In this document: positions 7,347 through 16,306 of the stretch, in pieces
Layout: each line of letters opens with the position of its first letter
Position numbering within the stretch: position 1 is the stretch's first letter
Assembly: GCF_000941055.1 (NCBI RefSeq)
Contig: NZ_CP007202.1
Coordinates: 740,001-804,000 of the forward strand
Length of the DNA stretch: 64,000 nt
Source: Siansivirga zeaxanthinifaciens CC-SAMT-1
GTDB taxonomy: Bacteria > Bacteroidota > Bacteroidia > Flavobacteriales > Flavobacteriaceae
Direction: 5' to 3'
Notes under the pieces: generated by a model
Database searches by the model: none
Told to the model about the DNA's origin: nothing
What the model saw: only the letters and a program-made list of their open reading frames with translations
Program-made: the position numbers and the translations under genes

Positions 7347-9923
7347 TTATTTATTGTTCTTACTTAAATAAGCATCTAAATTTTTATGAATTTGTACTAT
7401 TTGATAATTTTCAGATGCTATTGAGAAATAGGGTTGTTTAATTTTTTTCTTATCTTCTTTAGTTAATAGTTGATCGAATGTTTTTGCGACTTGCTCATTC
7501 TTCAACCCATGAACAACCACAAACGTAGTTTTTGGGTTATAAACATCAACTGAACTACTTAAACTGTAATATTTTATATTTTTTAATACCTTATCTATGG
7601 TTTCCTTAAAAGTCTTAATTTGTTCTTTATTCGCTTCATCAAACTTAAAGACCACCTTGTAACCACTTGAAATACTATCGTTTGCAACAGTAAACTTGGT
7701 ATTGGCTAACTTGGGTAACACATTGGCTTCAATCGCTTGTGCTTCAATACCCTCGGGTGTATTGGCATAGGTTACAGCAATGTTATTTATTTGTTTGCTG
7801 TAGGCTTCAAGACCAAACAATCGGCCACTGGCTGTAGCTTTTAGTAATTCCATCTTAGGAACTATAGGTTCGCCATCAAACCGGTTAATATAATCTTCAC
7901 TTTTAGAAATGACTTCGGCAAATTCCTGATTTTCATATTGATGATATAGCGCTTCATATAAAGCTTCCGGACTATCCGCATCGGTGTCTGAAACCAAATC
8001 TGGGTTACTTAAAATAGTGGCATATCTAGAATCTGGATACTTAGAAATAATCTCATTATTAGCAATAGCCGCTTCTCCGTTTTCTCCTAATGCTTCATAA
8101 ATTTTTAACAAATTGTATTTTGAAGGCAGAATTAAACGCTCTTCGGGATTGCTATTTAACAGGTTTACAAACTTCGTTTTCGCCAATTCATATTCTTTGA
8201 ATTTCTCCTTATAAATTAAACCTAATTGATAATAAGCGTAGTTTCTTTCTTTTGAAATACTATCTATTTCTTTTGCTTCGGAAGGAATTTTAGAAATATA
8301 AAACTCTGGATTATAACGTTCTTCATCTGAAGCTAATGCTAAAACATTGGCGCCCGCTACTGAAGAAGCACCACCACCAGATTTAACCTTACTGGACCAA
8401 CGCCAATTATCTTCTAATGGTCTGTCGCCCCAGTTTTTAAGAAATTCGTTTTTACCGTAAGCAACGGTTGTTGGATTATAAAAATAAAATGTTGAAGCTT
8501 GTCCGGGCAAACCTGCAGATCTGGAACCTATATTCGTCTGGTTGTTGGGAACACTAGTAACAGCACTATTTAAATTTGCTAATTGTTCTTCGGCCTCAGC
8601 TTGTTCTTTTTCGGCTGCTTCTTTTGCCTTAATATCTTCAATAAAAGCATTAAAAAAATCTAACCGCTCTTCTGGAGATGCTTTAACTAATTTTATAATA
8701 CTATCATTTACTTTGGCTACTTCTTCGTAATAAATAACATCTTCTAAATTATTTCGTTTGCGTTTAATTACGCGGTAAGGCTTCGAATTTTCTTCGAGAT
8801 TTATTAAAGTGCTATCGTAATAAAAACCAGCAAGTTTATATTCTGAAACATCAAAATTCATGTTGCCAAGTGTTTCGTAATTTCGAGCTATTAACTGGCT
8901 GTCTTTAGATCGGGTTCTTAACGACTTGTTGAAATAGGTAATCGCTAAAGAATCTAAATTATTATCTAAATAGAAGTTTGCTTTTTGGTGGTAGATTTTG
9001 TCTAGAAACGGTCGGTTTTCTCTATCTTCTTCTAATTCGGTAAGTAATTCAAGAAGCTCCGATTTGTTTTGAGTGCTATAATCGAAGTTTTTAATTTTTT
9101 CGATATAGGCACTAATCATGTAAATTCTTGGTGTTTTTCGATTGAGTTCAATGACTTTATCGAAAGCAATGTTCGCGCTATCTTTGTAACCTAATTGATT
9201 GTATAATTGACCTAAAATAAATTGATAACGACCACGCTCGTCGTTACTTTTTGTAGCATTGGCAGCAATTTGAAGTTGTGTAATGGCGCTATCTACAGAC
9301 TTAGTATTTAAATAGGCCTGTGCAAGCATAGAAGTGGCATCAGCTAAGTCTTGATCTTCAACTTCTTGAACAAATAATAATCGTTTTAAATTTTTAATTG
9401 CTAACTCATTATTATCTAATCGAATGTTGGTTTTTTCACGCCAAATTTTAGCCTGATTTATTTTATCACTCGCAGGATATTTGTAAAGAATATAATTGAA
9501 AGCTTCAAGAGCAGGAACAAAACGCTGATCGAAATAACGGGCTTTTCCCAAAAGCAAGTACGCTTCGTCTATTTGGGGGTTACGCTCTTTACCCTCGATA
9601 TTCATGCTGTGTTTTTGAATGGCTTTTACTGCCTTTTCTTCAGCTTTTGTAAAATCTGAATTTTTAGATTGCCCAGGTAGAATAATTTCATCTGAAATTT
9701 GCATTCGCTCAATCGGCAAAACATCCCAATAATTATCTGAATACCCATCGTTTAATGACTTTCTACCAGCATCTAAGGCATTGTAACCGTTAAAAAGTGT
9801 ATTGTATTCGGCTGTAATAGCATGAAAATTTCGGTTGATAAACTTGTCCTTTTTTCTGGAACAACTTACCAACAAAAGAATCGTAAATAAGAATATAAAA
9901 TTTGCTTTAAAAGAAGTTTTCAA
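7347..9923 (-). CDS. porW: Type IX secretion / gliding motility lipoprotein SprE (PorW), TPR protein
   Basis: An 858-residue lipoprotein: the signal peptide ends in LLVSC (lipidated Cys21), followed by SRKKDKFINRNFHAITAEYNTLFNGYNAL, a hallmark start of SprE/PorW. Most of residues 100-400 and 560-680 is tetratricopeptide-like helical repeats (for example DEAYLLLGKARYFDQRFVPALEAFNYILYKYP). PorW/SprE is required for type IX protein secretion and, in gliding species, motility; it is thought to link the PorKN ring and the translocon. A charged coiled segment (KEAAEKEQAEAEEQL) lies near the middle. A 16-base gap leads to the bactofilin gene. Identification rests on N-terminal and overall architecture; no search was run. 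Confidence 0.85.
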   Translation of the reverse strand: MKTSFKANFIFLFTILLLVSCSRKKDKFINRNFHAITAEYNTLFNGYNALDAGRKSLNDGYSDNYWDVLPIERMQISDEIILPGQSKNSDFTKAEEKAVKAIQKHSMNIEGKERNPQIDEAYLLLGKARYFDQRFVPALEAFNYILYKYPASDKINQAKIWREKTNIRLDNNELAIKNLKRLLFVQEVEDQDLADATSMLAQAYLNTKSVDSAITQLQIAANATKSNDERGRYQFILGQLYNQLGYKDSANIAFDKVIELNRKTPRIYMISAYIEKIKNFDYSTQNKSELLELLTELEEDRENRPFLDKIYHQKANFYLDNNLDSLAITYFNKSLRTRSKDSQLIARNYETLGNMNFDVSEYKLAGFYYDSTLINLEENSKPYRVIKRKRNNLEDVIYYEEVAKVNDSIIKLVKASPEERLDFFNAFIEDIKAKEAAEKEQAEAEEQLANLNSAVTSVPNNQTNIGSRSAGLPGQASTFYFYNPTTVAYGKNEFLKNWGDRPLEDNWRWSSKVKSGGGASSVAGANVLALASDEERYNPEFYISKIPSEAKEIDSISKERNYAYYQLGLIYKEKFKEYELAKTKFVNLLNSNPEERLILPSKYNLLKIYEALGENGEAAIANNEIISKYPDSRYATILSNPDLVSDTDADSPEALYEALYHQYENQEFAEVISKSEDYINRFDGEPIVPKMELLKATASGRLFGLEAYSKQINNIAVTYANTPEGIEAQAIEANVLPKLANTKFTVANDSISSGYKVVFKFDEANKEQIKTFKETIDKVLKNIKYYSLSSSVDVYNPKTTFVVVHGLKNEQVAKTFDQLLTKEDKKKIKQPYFSIASENYQIVQIHKNLDAYLSKNNK

Positions 9924-10030
9924 GGCTAGTATTTTTGGTCTAAATAAATAACTACAAACTACCGCTTATATTATGTAAGCAGGTAAAAATAAACATCTTT
10001 TTTGATTATAGACTAAAATGAAGCCTAAAA

Positions 10031-10738
10031 CTATAAGCTTACTTCTCCAGAAAAGTGAGCTTCTAATTCCTTTAAAGTGGCTTCATTGGTATCTAAATCT
10101 TTAACTATGGCGCCTTTTTCTAAAACCACAATACGTTCGCAAACATCAGTTACGTGCATTAAATCGTGACTAGACACCAAAACAGTAACACCTTGTTTTT
10201 CGGCTAAATCTTTAATAATACCTTTAAGTCGTATTTGTGTAGAAGGATCTAGATTTGCAAAGGGTTCATCTAAAATAATAACTTCAGGATTTCCAATTAA
10301 AGCGGCTACGATACCCACCTTTTTCTGATTTCCCTTACTTAAATCACGTAAATACTTTTTTTGCCCTAAAATTTCACCGTGGAAAAAATCTGTATACTGA
10401 GAAAGTAAATTATTTACATCGGCTCGATTTTGATGGCGTAATTCTCCAATAAAATAAAAATATTCTTCGGGAGTTAAATAACCAATTAAAAAACTTTCAT
10501 CAATAAACGATGAGGTAAAAGGTTTCCAGGCTTCACTTTCGTTTACCTGAATGCCATTTGAAGTTATAGATCCTGTAGTGGGTTGAATTAAATCGAGTAA
10601 TAAACTAAAATAAGTTGTTTTACCGGCACCATTATTTCCTACCAAACCAAAACTTTGTCCTTTTGGGATTTCTAAAGAATCAATTTGTAAAACTAATTTA
10701 CTACTGTATTTTTTTGTAAGGTTTGAGGTTATTATCAT
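10031..10738 (-). CDS. ABC transporter ATP-binding protein
   Basis: A 235-residue ABC ATPase. Walker A GNNGAGKT is at residues 34-41, the signature LSKGNQKKVG precedes the Walker B VIILDEPFANLDPS, and a SSHDLMHVTDVC switch region follows. This subtype (short, MIITSNLTKKYSSK start) powers drug, lipid or polypeptide export through a separate membrane partner. The likely partner is the DUF5687-like permease upstream on the same strand, but a 730-bp AT-rich non-coding stretch intervenes. Confidence 0.93.
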   Translation of the reverse strand: MIITSNLTKKYSSKLVLQIDSLEIPKGQSFGLVGNNGAGKTTYFSLLLDLIQPTTGSITSNGIQVNESEAWKPFTSSFIDESFLIGYLTPEEYFYFIGELRHQNRADVNNLLSQYTDFFHGEILGQKKYLRDLSKGNQKKVGIVAALIGNPEVIILDEPFANLDPSTQIRLKGIIKDLAEKQGVTVLVSSHDLMHVTDVCERIVVLEKGAIVKDLDTNEATLKELEAHFSGEVSL

Positions 10739-11470
10739 AACAATTATTTTATTAAATTAAATGTATCTATTTTATAATTTTTTGATGTTTTAAAAAATAT
10801 GAATTTTTTATTTTTAAAGAACTTTAAAAATCACTCATTATCCCAGTAATATCATGGTTTTTGAACATTTTAAAAAAACATTTTTAAAACTGCTTTTTAT
10901 GTATTAAAAATGTTTGAAAAAAATATTTTAATTTTTAAGTATTTAACTTCTATTTTTTTATTAAAAATCGAATCTTTTTTCATGGCTCATTTTTTGTTTT
11001 AAAAAGAAAAAGTAGCATTGTATATTATTTTACTATTTTAATTGCAATTCATTTTAAAAAAATGAAGGTTTTTAAAAAGTCCTTTTTTTTATTTTTTAAT
11101 AATGAAAAAATCTTTGTAAACATCAATAAAATAAGTCCTTTTAAATATTATAAAAAATATTTAAACCTATATATTTTCAATCAAAAAAAAGGTTTAAAAA
11201 ATTATTTTTATAGAACATTTTTTTAAAGTTTCCAATACACTGCTAAAAGCTGAAATAAATATCTTTTTTAAGTGAAAATATTTTATTTAAATTTTAAAAA
11301 AATACAACTTTTTTAAAACGTCTATTTTTTATTTTTTTAACTGATAAAAATCACTTCAAATCCCTATTAAAATAAAGGGTTTTATGAAAATCATAAAAAC
11401 TCTTAAAAAGCATTTTTATAGGTTGATAAAATTGTTTGATTTTACATTTTTTTTAGACCTATTTTTTATA
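10739..11470. other. 730-bp extremely AT-rich non-coding island with inverted repeats
   Basis: No convincing ORF is seen on either strand. Base composition is extreme: lines I counted have 9 G/C in 60 (10861-10920) and 5 G/C in 60 (11281-11340). Several perfect inverted repeats occur: TTTTTAAAG at 10811-10819 with 10822-10830; a 12-bp pair AAACATTTTTAA 10876-10887 with 10904-10915; TTCATTTT 11048-11055 with 11059-11066. A near-repeat AAGTCCTTTT appears twice (around 11077 and 11132). It separates an ABC permease gene from its ATPase gene. It may be a long leader, a decayed gene or a structural element; none is proven. Confidence 0.7.
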
Positions 11471-12949
11471 TTAATCATTCTGATTGAAAGCGTCTATCAT
11501 TCTATACTTCGCTTCAATATATTTTTCTGTGATTATTGACATAAATTTTTGATGAAAAATTATTCCTATAATTCCTAAAACTGCTAAAAGGAAACAAGCC
11601 CATTCAAAACCTATTAAAAAGTTGAATAATGTAAAAATTAATAACGGTAAAATCAATAATGGAATACCTATTAGCCATTGCACGGCTCCTGTTCCTTGAT
11701 AGTTAAATGCAGCTTTCTGGCTTAGGTCTATTTTTTTACGATTAAAAGAGCCTCCATACAAAATAACATGCGTATTAACCCCAATATTATATATGGCCGC
11801 AGCAAAATGCGCTAAAAGAATTTTCCAGCCAAAAAACACATAAGGAATACCTAATACAAATAAAATAACTACGCTTAAGGCCATTAAGGTAAATTTAGAT
11901 TGCAAATACTGTTGGTATTTTATATTCTGACTCATTAATAATTTGTAGTAACCACTATCCCAAGCAGGAATAAATTGTCCGAAATTAATTAAGAAAATAC
12001 CTGTTGTAAAAACACCAATAAAAGCAAAAAACCAAGGCATGTTTTGATAGGTAGGTTGTGGGTAAAAAAACAAACCATAAAGCAACCCTATAATTAGCAT
12101 AAAAACAGATGATTTTGTACGTTTATTTCGCCAAATTAATTTTAAATCTAATTGCATGAAAGGCGCTATATCACCGAAGTTTTTAGTCCAATTTAAATTA
12201 GCAACTTCAACTTCTTTTACTTCTTTTTTTAAACCGCTATCTAAGAATAATTTTTGTCTTAAAATTTTAAAATTAAATAAGTAAAGTCCCATTAAAATTA
12301 AAATGGGAATAAGTATAAAAAAATGAGTGTTATAAATAGCATTAAATGCGTTTGCAATTATGTTATTAAAAGAAATAATATTAAAAAAATTAAGAGCGAA
12401 TAAAGACCCTGAAAAAGCTAAAATTGGCAAAAAAGATAATTCGGTTTCTGCAGAAAGACTTTCAATAATAAAATTTAAAAAATTAATAATTAAAGTCACT
12501 ATTACCAAAGCAAGCATCCACATTAAAACTGAGCTTACTGGATAACCTTTCACCATTAATGTAACTCCAAAAGGCACAATGGCAAATAGGGGTAAAAAAT
12601 TAAAAAAAGACAACACCGATTTGCCTAAAACAAAGTTAACGACCTGTTTCCGTTTCACGGGTAATACCAGCAATGACTTAACACTCATAACTGGCAATTT
12701 CTGGAAAAAGAATCTAAATAGTAAATCGCCTAAAATCCAATAAAACAAGAATTCGTTTACTATTTCTAAGGGATTTCGTTCAGGAAAAGCTTTAGTTAAG
12801 GCAGGATATAAAATAAGTCCCAATCCCAAAAATATGGCTAAGAAATAAAGGGCTAAAAATCCCATTAAAATTTTAATGGCGATACTTTTACCAAAACTAG
12901 CCGATCTTAAAAAAGATTTCCATTCTAAATTTAGGAAGTGTTTTATCAT
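11471..12949 (-). CDS. ABC transporter permease-like membrane protein (DUF5687-like)
   Basis: A 492-residue integral membrane protein with about 10-12 hydrophobic helices. The N-terminus (MIKHFLNLEWKSFLRSASFGKSIAIKI) and the central cytoplasmic segment with FMQLDLKLIWRNKRTKSS are typical of the Flavobacteriia family I know as DUF5687, regarded as permeases for the small ABC ATPases encoded next to them. It lies in a PadR-headed gene group. Substrate unknown. The partner ATPase gene is downstream past the AT-rich island. Confidence 0.75.
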   Translation of the reverse strand: MIKHFLNLEWKSFLRSASFGKSIAIKILMGFLALYFLAIFLGLGLILYPALTKAFPERNPLEIVNEFLFYWILGDLLFRFFFQKLPVMSVKSLLVLPVKRKQVVNFVLGKSVLSFFNFLPLFAIVPFGVTLMVKGYPVSSVLMWMLALVIVTLIINFLNFIIESLSAETELSFLPILAFSGSLFALNFFNIISFNNIIANAFNAIYNTHFFILIPILILMGLYLFNFKILRQKLFLDSGLKKEVKEVEVANLNWTKNFGDIAPFMQLDLKLIWRNKRTKSSVFMLIIGLLYGLFFYPQPTYQNMPWFFAFIGVFTTGIFLINFGQFIPAWDSGYYKLLMSQNIKYQQYLQSKFTLMALSVVILFVLGIPYVFFGWKILLAHFAAAIYNIGVNTHVILYGGSFNRKKIDLSQKAAFNYQGTGAVQWLIGIPLLILPLLIFTLFNFLIGFEWACFLLAVLGIIGIIFHQKFMSIITEKYIEAKYRMIDAFNQND

Positions 12950-13017
12950 AATTTTTATTTAAGCTTAATCTTTATATTCTAGGTATTTGTATAGAAAAAT
13001 GAATTTCTGTTACAGGT

Positions 13018-13713
13018 TTAAATTAATTTATATTCTGGATATTCTTTAGAAAATTTTTCTTTGATGGCTGGCGATACAACGTTTACTGCTACATAAAACA
13101 TTAAAAAGTATAAAACCACACAAGTAGAAAATATTATTTCACCAAACAACGACCATTCGCGGTTAGAGTCGAAAATATGAGGAAAATAAATGCCTAAATT
13201 AAACAAGTGAATGAGTCCGCCCATTTGATTTAATACATTCTCAAATAGCCAAGCCTTGCCAGTGGCTTTCTTTTTCTTTTTTTGCTTTCTAGATTCGTTA
13301 ATTAAATGATATAATTGAAAACCAAACAACCCAACTACTGTTGGAATGAGTATATAATTTTTGTTTTCGAAGGAGTGAAAAAATTTAAATAAAGCCCAAA
13401 TACTAAATAGCGTAACTATAATTTTTGGTAGTTTAAAATAGTTTTTAAAGCTTTTCCAGACTTCTTTTCTGTAAAACTTTGATAAGGCATTCGATTTTTG
13501 CTCTACAATGTCTGAAAAACCATAAATACCAAATTTTTTAAACTCATTTTTTAAAGCCTGATTAAAATCGAGCTGGGGTTTTACTGCCCATTGTTCTTCA
13601 ATACCATGGGCCAAATGGTCTACCAATTCGGTTTGTAAATCGTACCACTCCACATAGTGCTTTCTTGTGAATTCGTATAATATATCTACTTGGTCTTTGT
13701 TTAATGTTTTCAT
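13018..13713 (-). CDS. Membrane protein with HAAS-like N-terminal domain, PadR partner
   Basis: A 231-residue protein. The first about 75 residues are soluble and helical (VEWYDLQTELVDHLAHGIEEQWAV..FNQALKNEFKKFG), a pattern like the HAAS signalling domain (DUF1700-type) that commonly accompanies PadR regulators; that match is by eye. Residues about 90-230 hold four to five membrane helices with a Lys-rich loop (RKQKKKKKATGK). Its start overlaps the padR stop by 4 bases, so the two are translationally coupled. It probably works with PadR in sensing or regulating the ABC module downstream. Confidence 0.65.
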   Translation of the reverse strand: MKTLNKDQVDILYEFTRKHYVEWYDLQTELVDHLAHGIEEQWAVKPQLDFNQALKNEFKKFGIYGFSDIVEQKSNALSKFYRKEVWKSFKNYFKLPKIIVTLFSIWALFKFFHSFENKNYILIPTVVGLFGFQLYHLINESRKQKKKKKATGKAWLFENVLNQMGGLIHLFNLGIYFPHIFDSNREWSLFGEIIFSTCVVLYFLMFYVAVNVVSPAIKEKFSKEYPEYKLI

Positions 13714-14051
13714 TTACTAGTATTCAGGTTAGCGTTTAATAACACTTGCATCGTTTTAACGTAATTTTCTAATTCGGTGACTTTATTTACTATCTCTTTA
13801 TCACCTTTTTCTGTGAGTTTGTAATACTTACGCATCCTGTTATCTACTTTAACAACCTCAACATCTAACAAGCCATCGGCTTCTAGTTTATGAAGCGACG
13901 GATAAAGTGCTCCCTCGGTTATTTTTAATTCACCGTGGGTTATTTCTTTTACTTTCTGGGTAATTTCATAACCATACATTTTATCAAACTCCCCTAAGAG
14001 TTTCAAAATAATAGTTGTTAAACTTCCTTTATATAAATTCGAATTTCCCAT
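13710..14051 (-). CDS. PadR family transcriptional regulator
   Basis: A 113-residue winged-helix protein of the short PadR subfamily: N-terminal GSLTTIILKLLGEFDKMYGYEITQKV, recognition region ELKITEGALYPSLHKLEADGLLDVE, wing with RMRKYYKLTEKGDKEI, and a C-terminal dimerisation helix. PadR proteins usually repress their own operon and a transporter until a ligand binds. Here it heads a gene group with a membrane partner and an ABC transporter. A perfect inverted repeat lies 23 bases upstream of the start, a likely autoregulatory operator. Confidence 0.92.
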   Translation of the reverse strand: MGNSNLYKGSLTTIILKLLGEFDKMYGYEITQKVKEITHGELKITEGALYPSLHKLEADGLLDVEVVKVDNRMRKYYKLTEKGDKEIVNKVTELENYVKTMQVLLNANLNTSK

Positions 14052-14073
14052 ACCCGAATATAAAAAAAATCTT

Positions 14074-14094
14074 ATACATAAAATACTTATGTAT
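14074..14094. promoter_or_regulatory. Candidate PadR operator
   Basis: ATACATAA at 14074-14081 and TTATGTAT at 14087-14094 form a perfect 8-bp inverted repeat with a 5-base spacer, containing the ACAT/ATGT half-sites typical of PadR-family operators. It lies between padR and the divergent reductase gene and so could control both. Confidence 0.55.
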
Positions 14095-14135
14095 TTTTTT
14101 TTTTAATTATCCTCATTTAAGTTTCATGGCTTTAG

Positions 14136-14143
14136 TATTTTTG
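14136..14143 (+). promoter_or_regulatory. Candidate -7 promoter box for the PaaE-like reductase gene
   Basis: TATTTTTG matches TAnnTTTG and lies 17 bases before the ATG at 14161, giving a short leader. No good -33 element is visible, so confidence is moderate. Confidence 0.45.
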
Positions 14144-14160
14144 TAAAAAATTTACTTTAT

Positions 14161-15213
14161 ATGTCATCATTTCATAAACTTTCAATTAAAAATATTATAA
14201 GAGAAACAAGCAATGCTATAAGTATTGTTTTTGACGTTCCAGAAAACTTAAAGAGCACTTTTGCCTTTAAAGCGGGACAATATATAACCTTAAAAACTAG
14301 TATTGATGGCAACGAAGTGCGTCGCGATTATTCGTTATGTGCTTCTCCAAAAAGTAACGAACTTAAAGTAGCTATTAAAGAAGTTGCAGATGGAACATTT
14401 TCGGCATTTGCTAACAAAGAATTAAAAACCGGCGATATTTTAGAAGTCGCACCTCCAAAAGGACGCTTTGTTTTTACACCAAACGATTCTAAAACAAAAC
14501 ACATTGCAGCGTTTGCTGCTGGAAGTGGAATTACACCTGTTTTAAGCATTATAAAATGTGCTTTAGAAGAAGAGGTTAATAGCCAGGTTATTTTAGTTTA
14601 TGGTAATAAAACGGTTGAAGACACCATGTTTTTTAATGAATTATTAGAATTGCATCACAATTACAAAGATCGTTTCGCTATTCAATTTGTGTTTAGCCAG
14701 GCACAAGAAAACGATGCTGTTTTTGGAAGAATTGAAAAAAGCACTGTAAACCTGGTTCTTAAAAATAAGTATAAACACATTGAAATTGATGATTTCTATT
14801 TATGCGGACCAGAAGCTATGATTCATACCGTTAAAGATGTATTAACAGAGCATGGAACAGCTTCAGAAAGAATTCATTTTGAATTGTTTAAGGCATCGAA
14901 AGCCGATGAAGTAGAACCTGTTAATGCTACGGGAAAAACAAAAATTACTGTGACCGTTGATGATGAAACTACAACTTTTGAAATGTCGGCGAAACAAACC
15001 ATTCTCGAAGCATCTTTAGATGAAGATTTAGATGTTCCTTACTCGTGTCAAGGTGGTATTTGCAGCAGCTGTTTAGCGCGAATTACCGAAGGCCAAGCAA
15101 CCATGAGGCAAAATAGCATACTAACAGAAAACGAGGTCGCAGAAGGGCTTATTTTAACCTGTCAGGCGCATCCAACAACAGCCACTGTAGTTGTAAACTA
15201 CGACGATGTTTAA
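14161..15213 (+). CDS. PaaE-like FAD/2Fe-2S NAD(P)H oxidoreductase
   Basis: A 350-residue electron-transfer protein. Residues 1-105 form the FAD-binding barrel with the RxYS motif (R55-S58); residues about 110-235 the NAD(P)H-binding domain with AAGSGITPVLS (119-129) and YLCGPEAM; residues 255-350 a plant-type 2Fe-2S ferredoxin domain with Cys296, Cys301, Cys304 and Cys334 (C-x4-C-x2-C-x29-C). This order is that of PaaE, the reductase of phenylacetyl-CoA epoxidase, and related reductases. No other paa gene is near, so it may serve another oxygenase. It stands alone between a divergent padR and a convergent glycosyltransferase gene, with a shared terminator at its end. Confidence 0.88.
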   Translation: MSSFHKLSIKNIIRETSNAISIVFDVPENLKSTFAFKAGQYITLKTSIDGNEVRRDYSLCASPKSNELKVAIKEVADGTFSAFANKELKTGDILEVAPPKGRFVFTPNDSKTKHIAAFAAGSGITPVLSIIKCALEEEVNSQVILVYGNKTVEDTMFFNELLELHHNYKDRFAIQFVFSQAQENDAVFGRIEKSTVNLVLKNKYKHIEIDDFYLCGPEAMIHTVKDVLTEHGTASERIHFELFKASKADEVEPVNATGKTKITVTVDDETTTFEMSAKQTILEASLDEDLDVPYSCQGGICSSCLARITEGQATMRQNSILTENEVAEGLILTCQAHPTTATVVVNYDDV

Positions 15214-15217
15214 AATA

Positions 15218-15258
15218 AAATAAAAGCAGGAACTTTTTTAAGGTTTCTGCTTTTATTT
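15218..15258. terminator. Bidirectional intrinsic terminator
   Basis: A 12-bp perfect stem (15218-15229 with 15247-15258, centre GCAG/CTGC) extends by 4 more pairs including one wobble around a T-rich loop, with A-runs on one side and T-runs on the other. It lies between the convergent PaaE-like gene and the GT9 gene and can serve both. Confidence 0.85.
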
Positions 15259-15263
15259 AAAGT

Positions 15264-16286
15264 TTATAAAACACTTTCTATTTTATCGATTATTGTTTGA
15301 GGACTTATACTCCCCGAGGCTTGCTCGTATCCTTTAGGATATTTATTCCCATAAACCGAAGTTGGAATGGCAGGAAATTGCTCTCGATTAGCTATTAAAG
15401 CATAATCTTCTGGCTGATTAAATGGCGCAAAGCCTGCATAAGGATGGGTAACGCCCCAAACGGTAATTACTTTTACGCCCAGCATGGCTGCTAAATGCGC
15501 ATTACCCGAATCCATGGAAAGCATCACATCTAAATTTGAAATCACATCCAATTCTTGATCTAAATTTAATTTACCGGCCAAATTTATACAACTTGGATAT
15601 TTATCTTTTATAGCTTCTAAAATTTTAGATTCTTCGTTGCCTCCACCAAACAAAATGACTTTATGCTTTTTAGAAAGCGATGCTATAACTTCGGTCATCA
15701 ATTCTAAAGGATACATTTTACCTTTATGTGCTGCAAATGGCGCAATGCCTATCCATTTTTCTGTTTTAGTTTGTAAACCGCTTAAAGTGTTAAATGAAAT
15801 GGTTTTAGCTTCAGGGAAGGTTGGATTTGACAAATCGATGGGAAAACCTAAAGTTTTAAAAACATCGGCATACCGCTGATGTGTTGTTTTAAGTTGTTTA
15901 AAAATTTTGCCTTTTATTAAAGCACTTTTTTCGGCTCGTCCTTTATCGATTGAAGCAAAAAGCCTGCATCGAATTACCTTTTTTAAAACCTTAGTTCGTA
16001 GTACATTATGAATATCGGCGACAGCATAAAATTTGTGTATTTTATTTAATTGTCTTCCTAATTTATAAAGTCCAAAAACGCCTTTGTGTTTGCCTTTCAA
16101 ATCGGCGGTAAACACAGTAACATTTTTTAAATCGCGAAAAAAAGGAGAAAAAAAACCTCGGGTTAAAACCGTGATTTTAACCTGAGGATATTGTTCTGTT
16201 AAGGCCCGTAAAACATTTACCGTCATGGCTACATCGCCCATAGCTGAGAAACGTATAACAAGAATATGAAATGTTTTAGGAGTCAA
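15264..16286 (-). CDS. Glycosyltransferase family 9 (heptosyltransferase-like)
   Basis: A 340-residue GT-B enzyme. The N-terminus ILVIRFSAMGDVAMTVNVLRAL is the classic start of ADP-heptose:LPS heptosyltransferases, and MSMDSGNAHLAAMLGVKVITVWG is the donor-binding motif in the C-terminal domain. It should add a heptose or similar sugar to lipid A core in the cytoplasm. It follows the MORN-protein gene after a 20-base gap on the same strand; the DUF4254 gene upstream is often its neighbour in Bacteroidota, which supports a role in LPS core assembly. Confidence 0.88.
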   Translation of the reverse strand: MTPKTFHILVIRFSAMGDVAMTVNVLRALTEQYPQVKITVLTRGFFSPFFRDLKNVTVFTADLKGKHKGVFGLYKLGRQLNKIHKFYAVADIHNVLRTKVLKKVIRCRLFASIDKGRAEKSALIKGKIFKQLKTTHQRYADVFKTLGFPIDLSNPTFPEAKTISFNTLSGLQTKTEKWIGIAPFAAHKGKMYPLELMTEVIASLSKKHKVILFGGGNEESKILEAIKDKYPSCINLAGKLNLDQELDVISNLDVMLSMDSGNAHLAAMLGVKVITVWGVTHPYAGFAPFNQPEDYALIANREQFPAIPTSVYGNKYPKGYEQASGSISPQTIIDKIESVL

Positions 16287-16306
16287 TTGTTTTGTGTTAA
16301 AATGAA

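Noticed and set aside
10739..11470. Insertion sequence remnant or CRISPR in the AT-rich island
   Set aside because: No transposase fragment, no terminal repeats with target duplication and no regular direct repeats; only scattered AT-rich inverted repeats.
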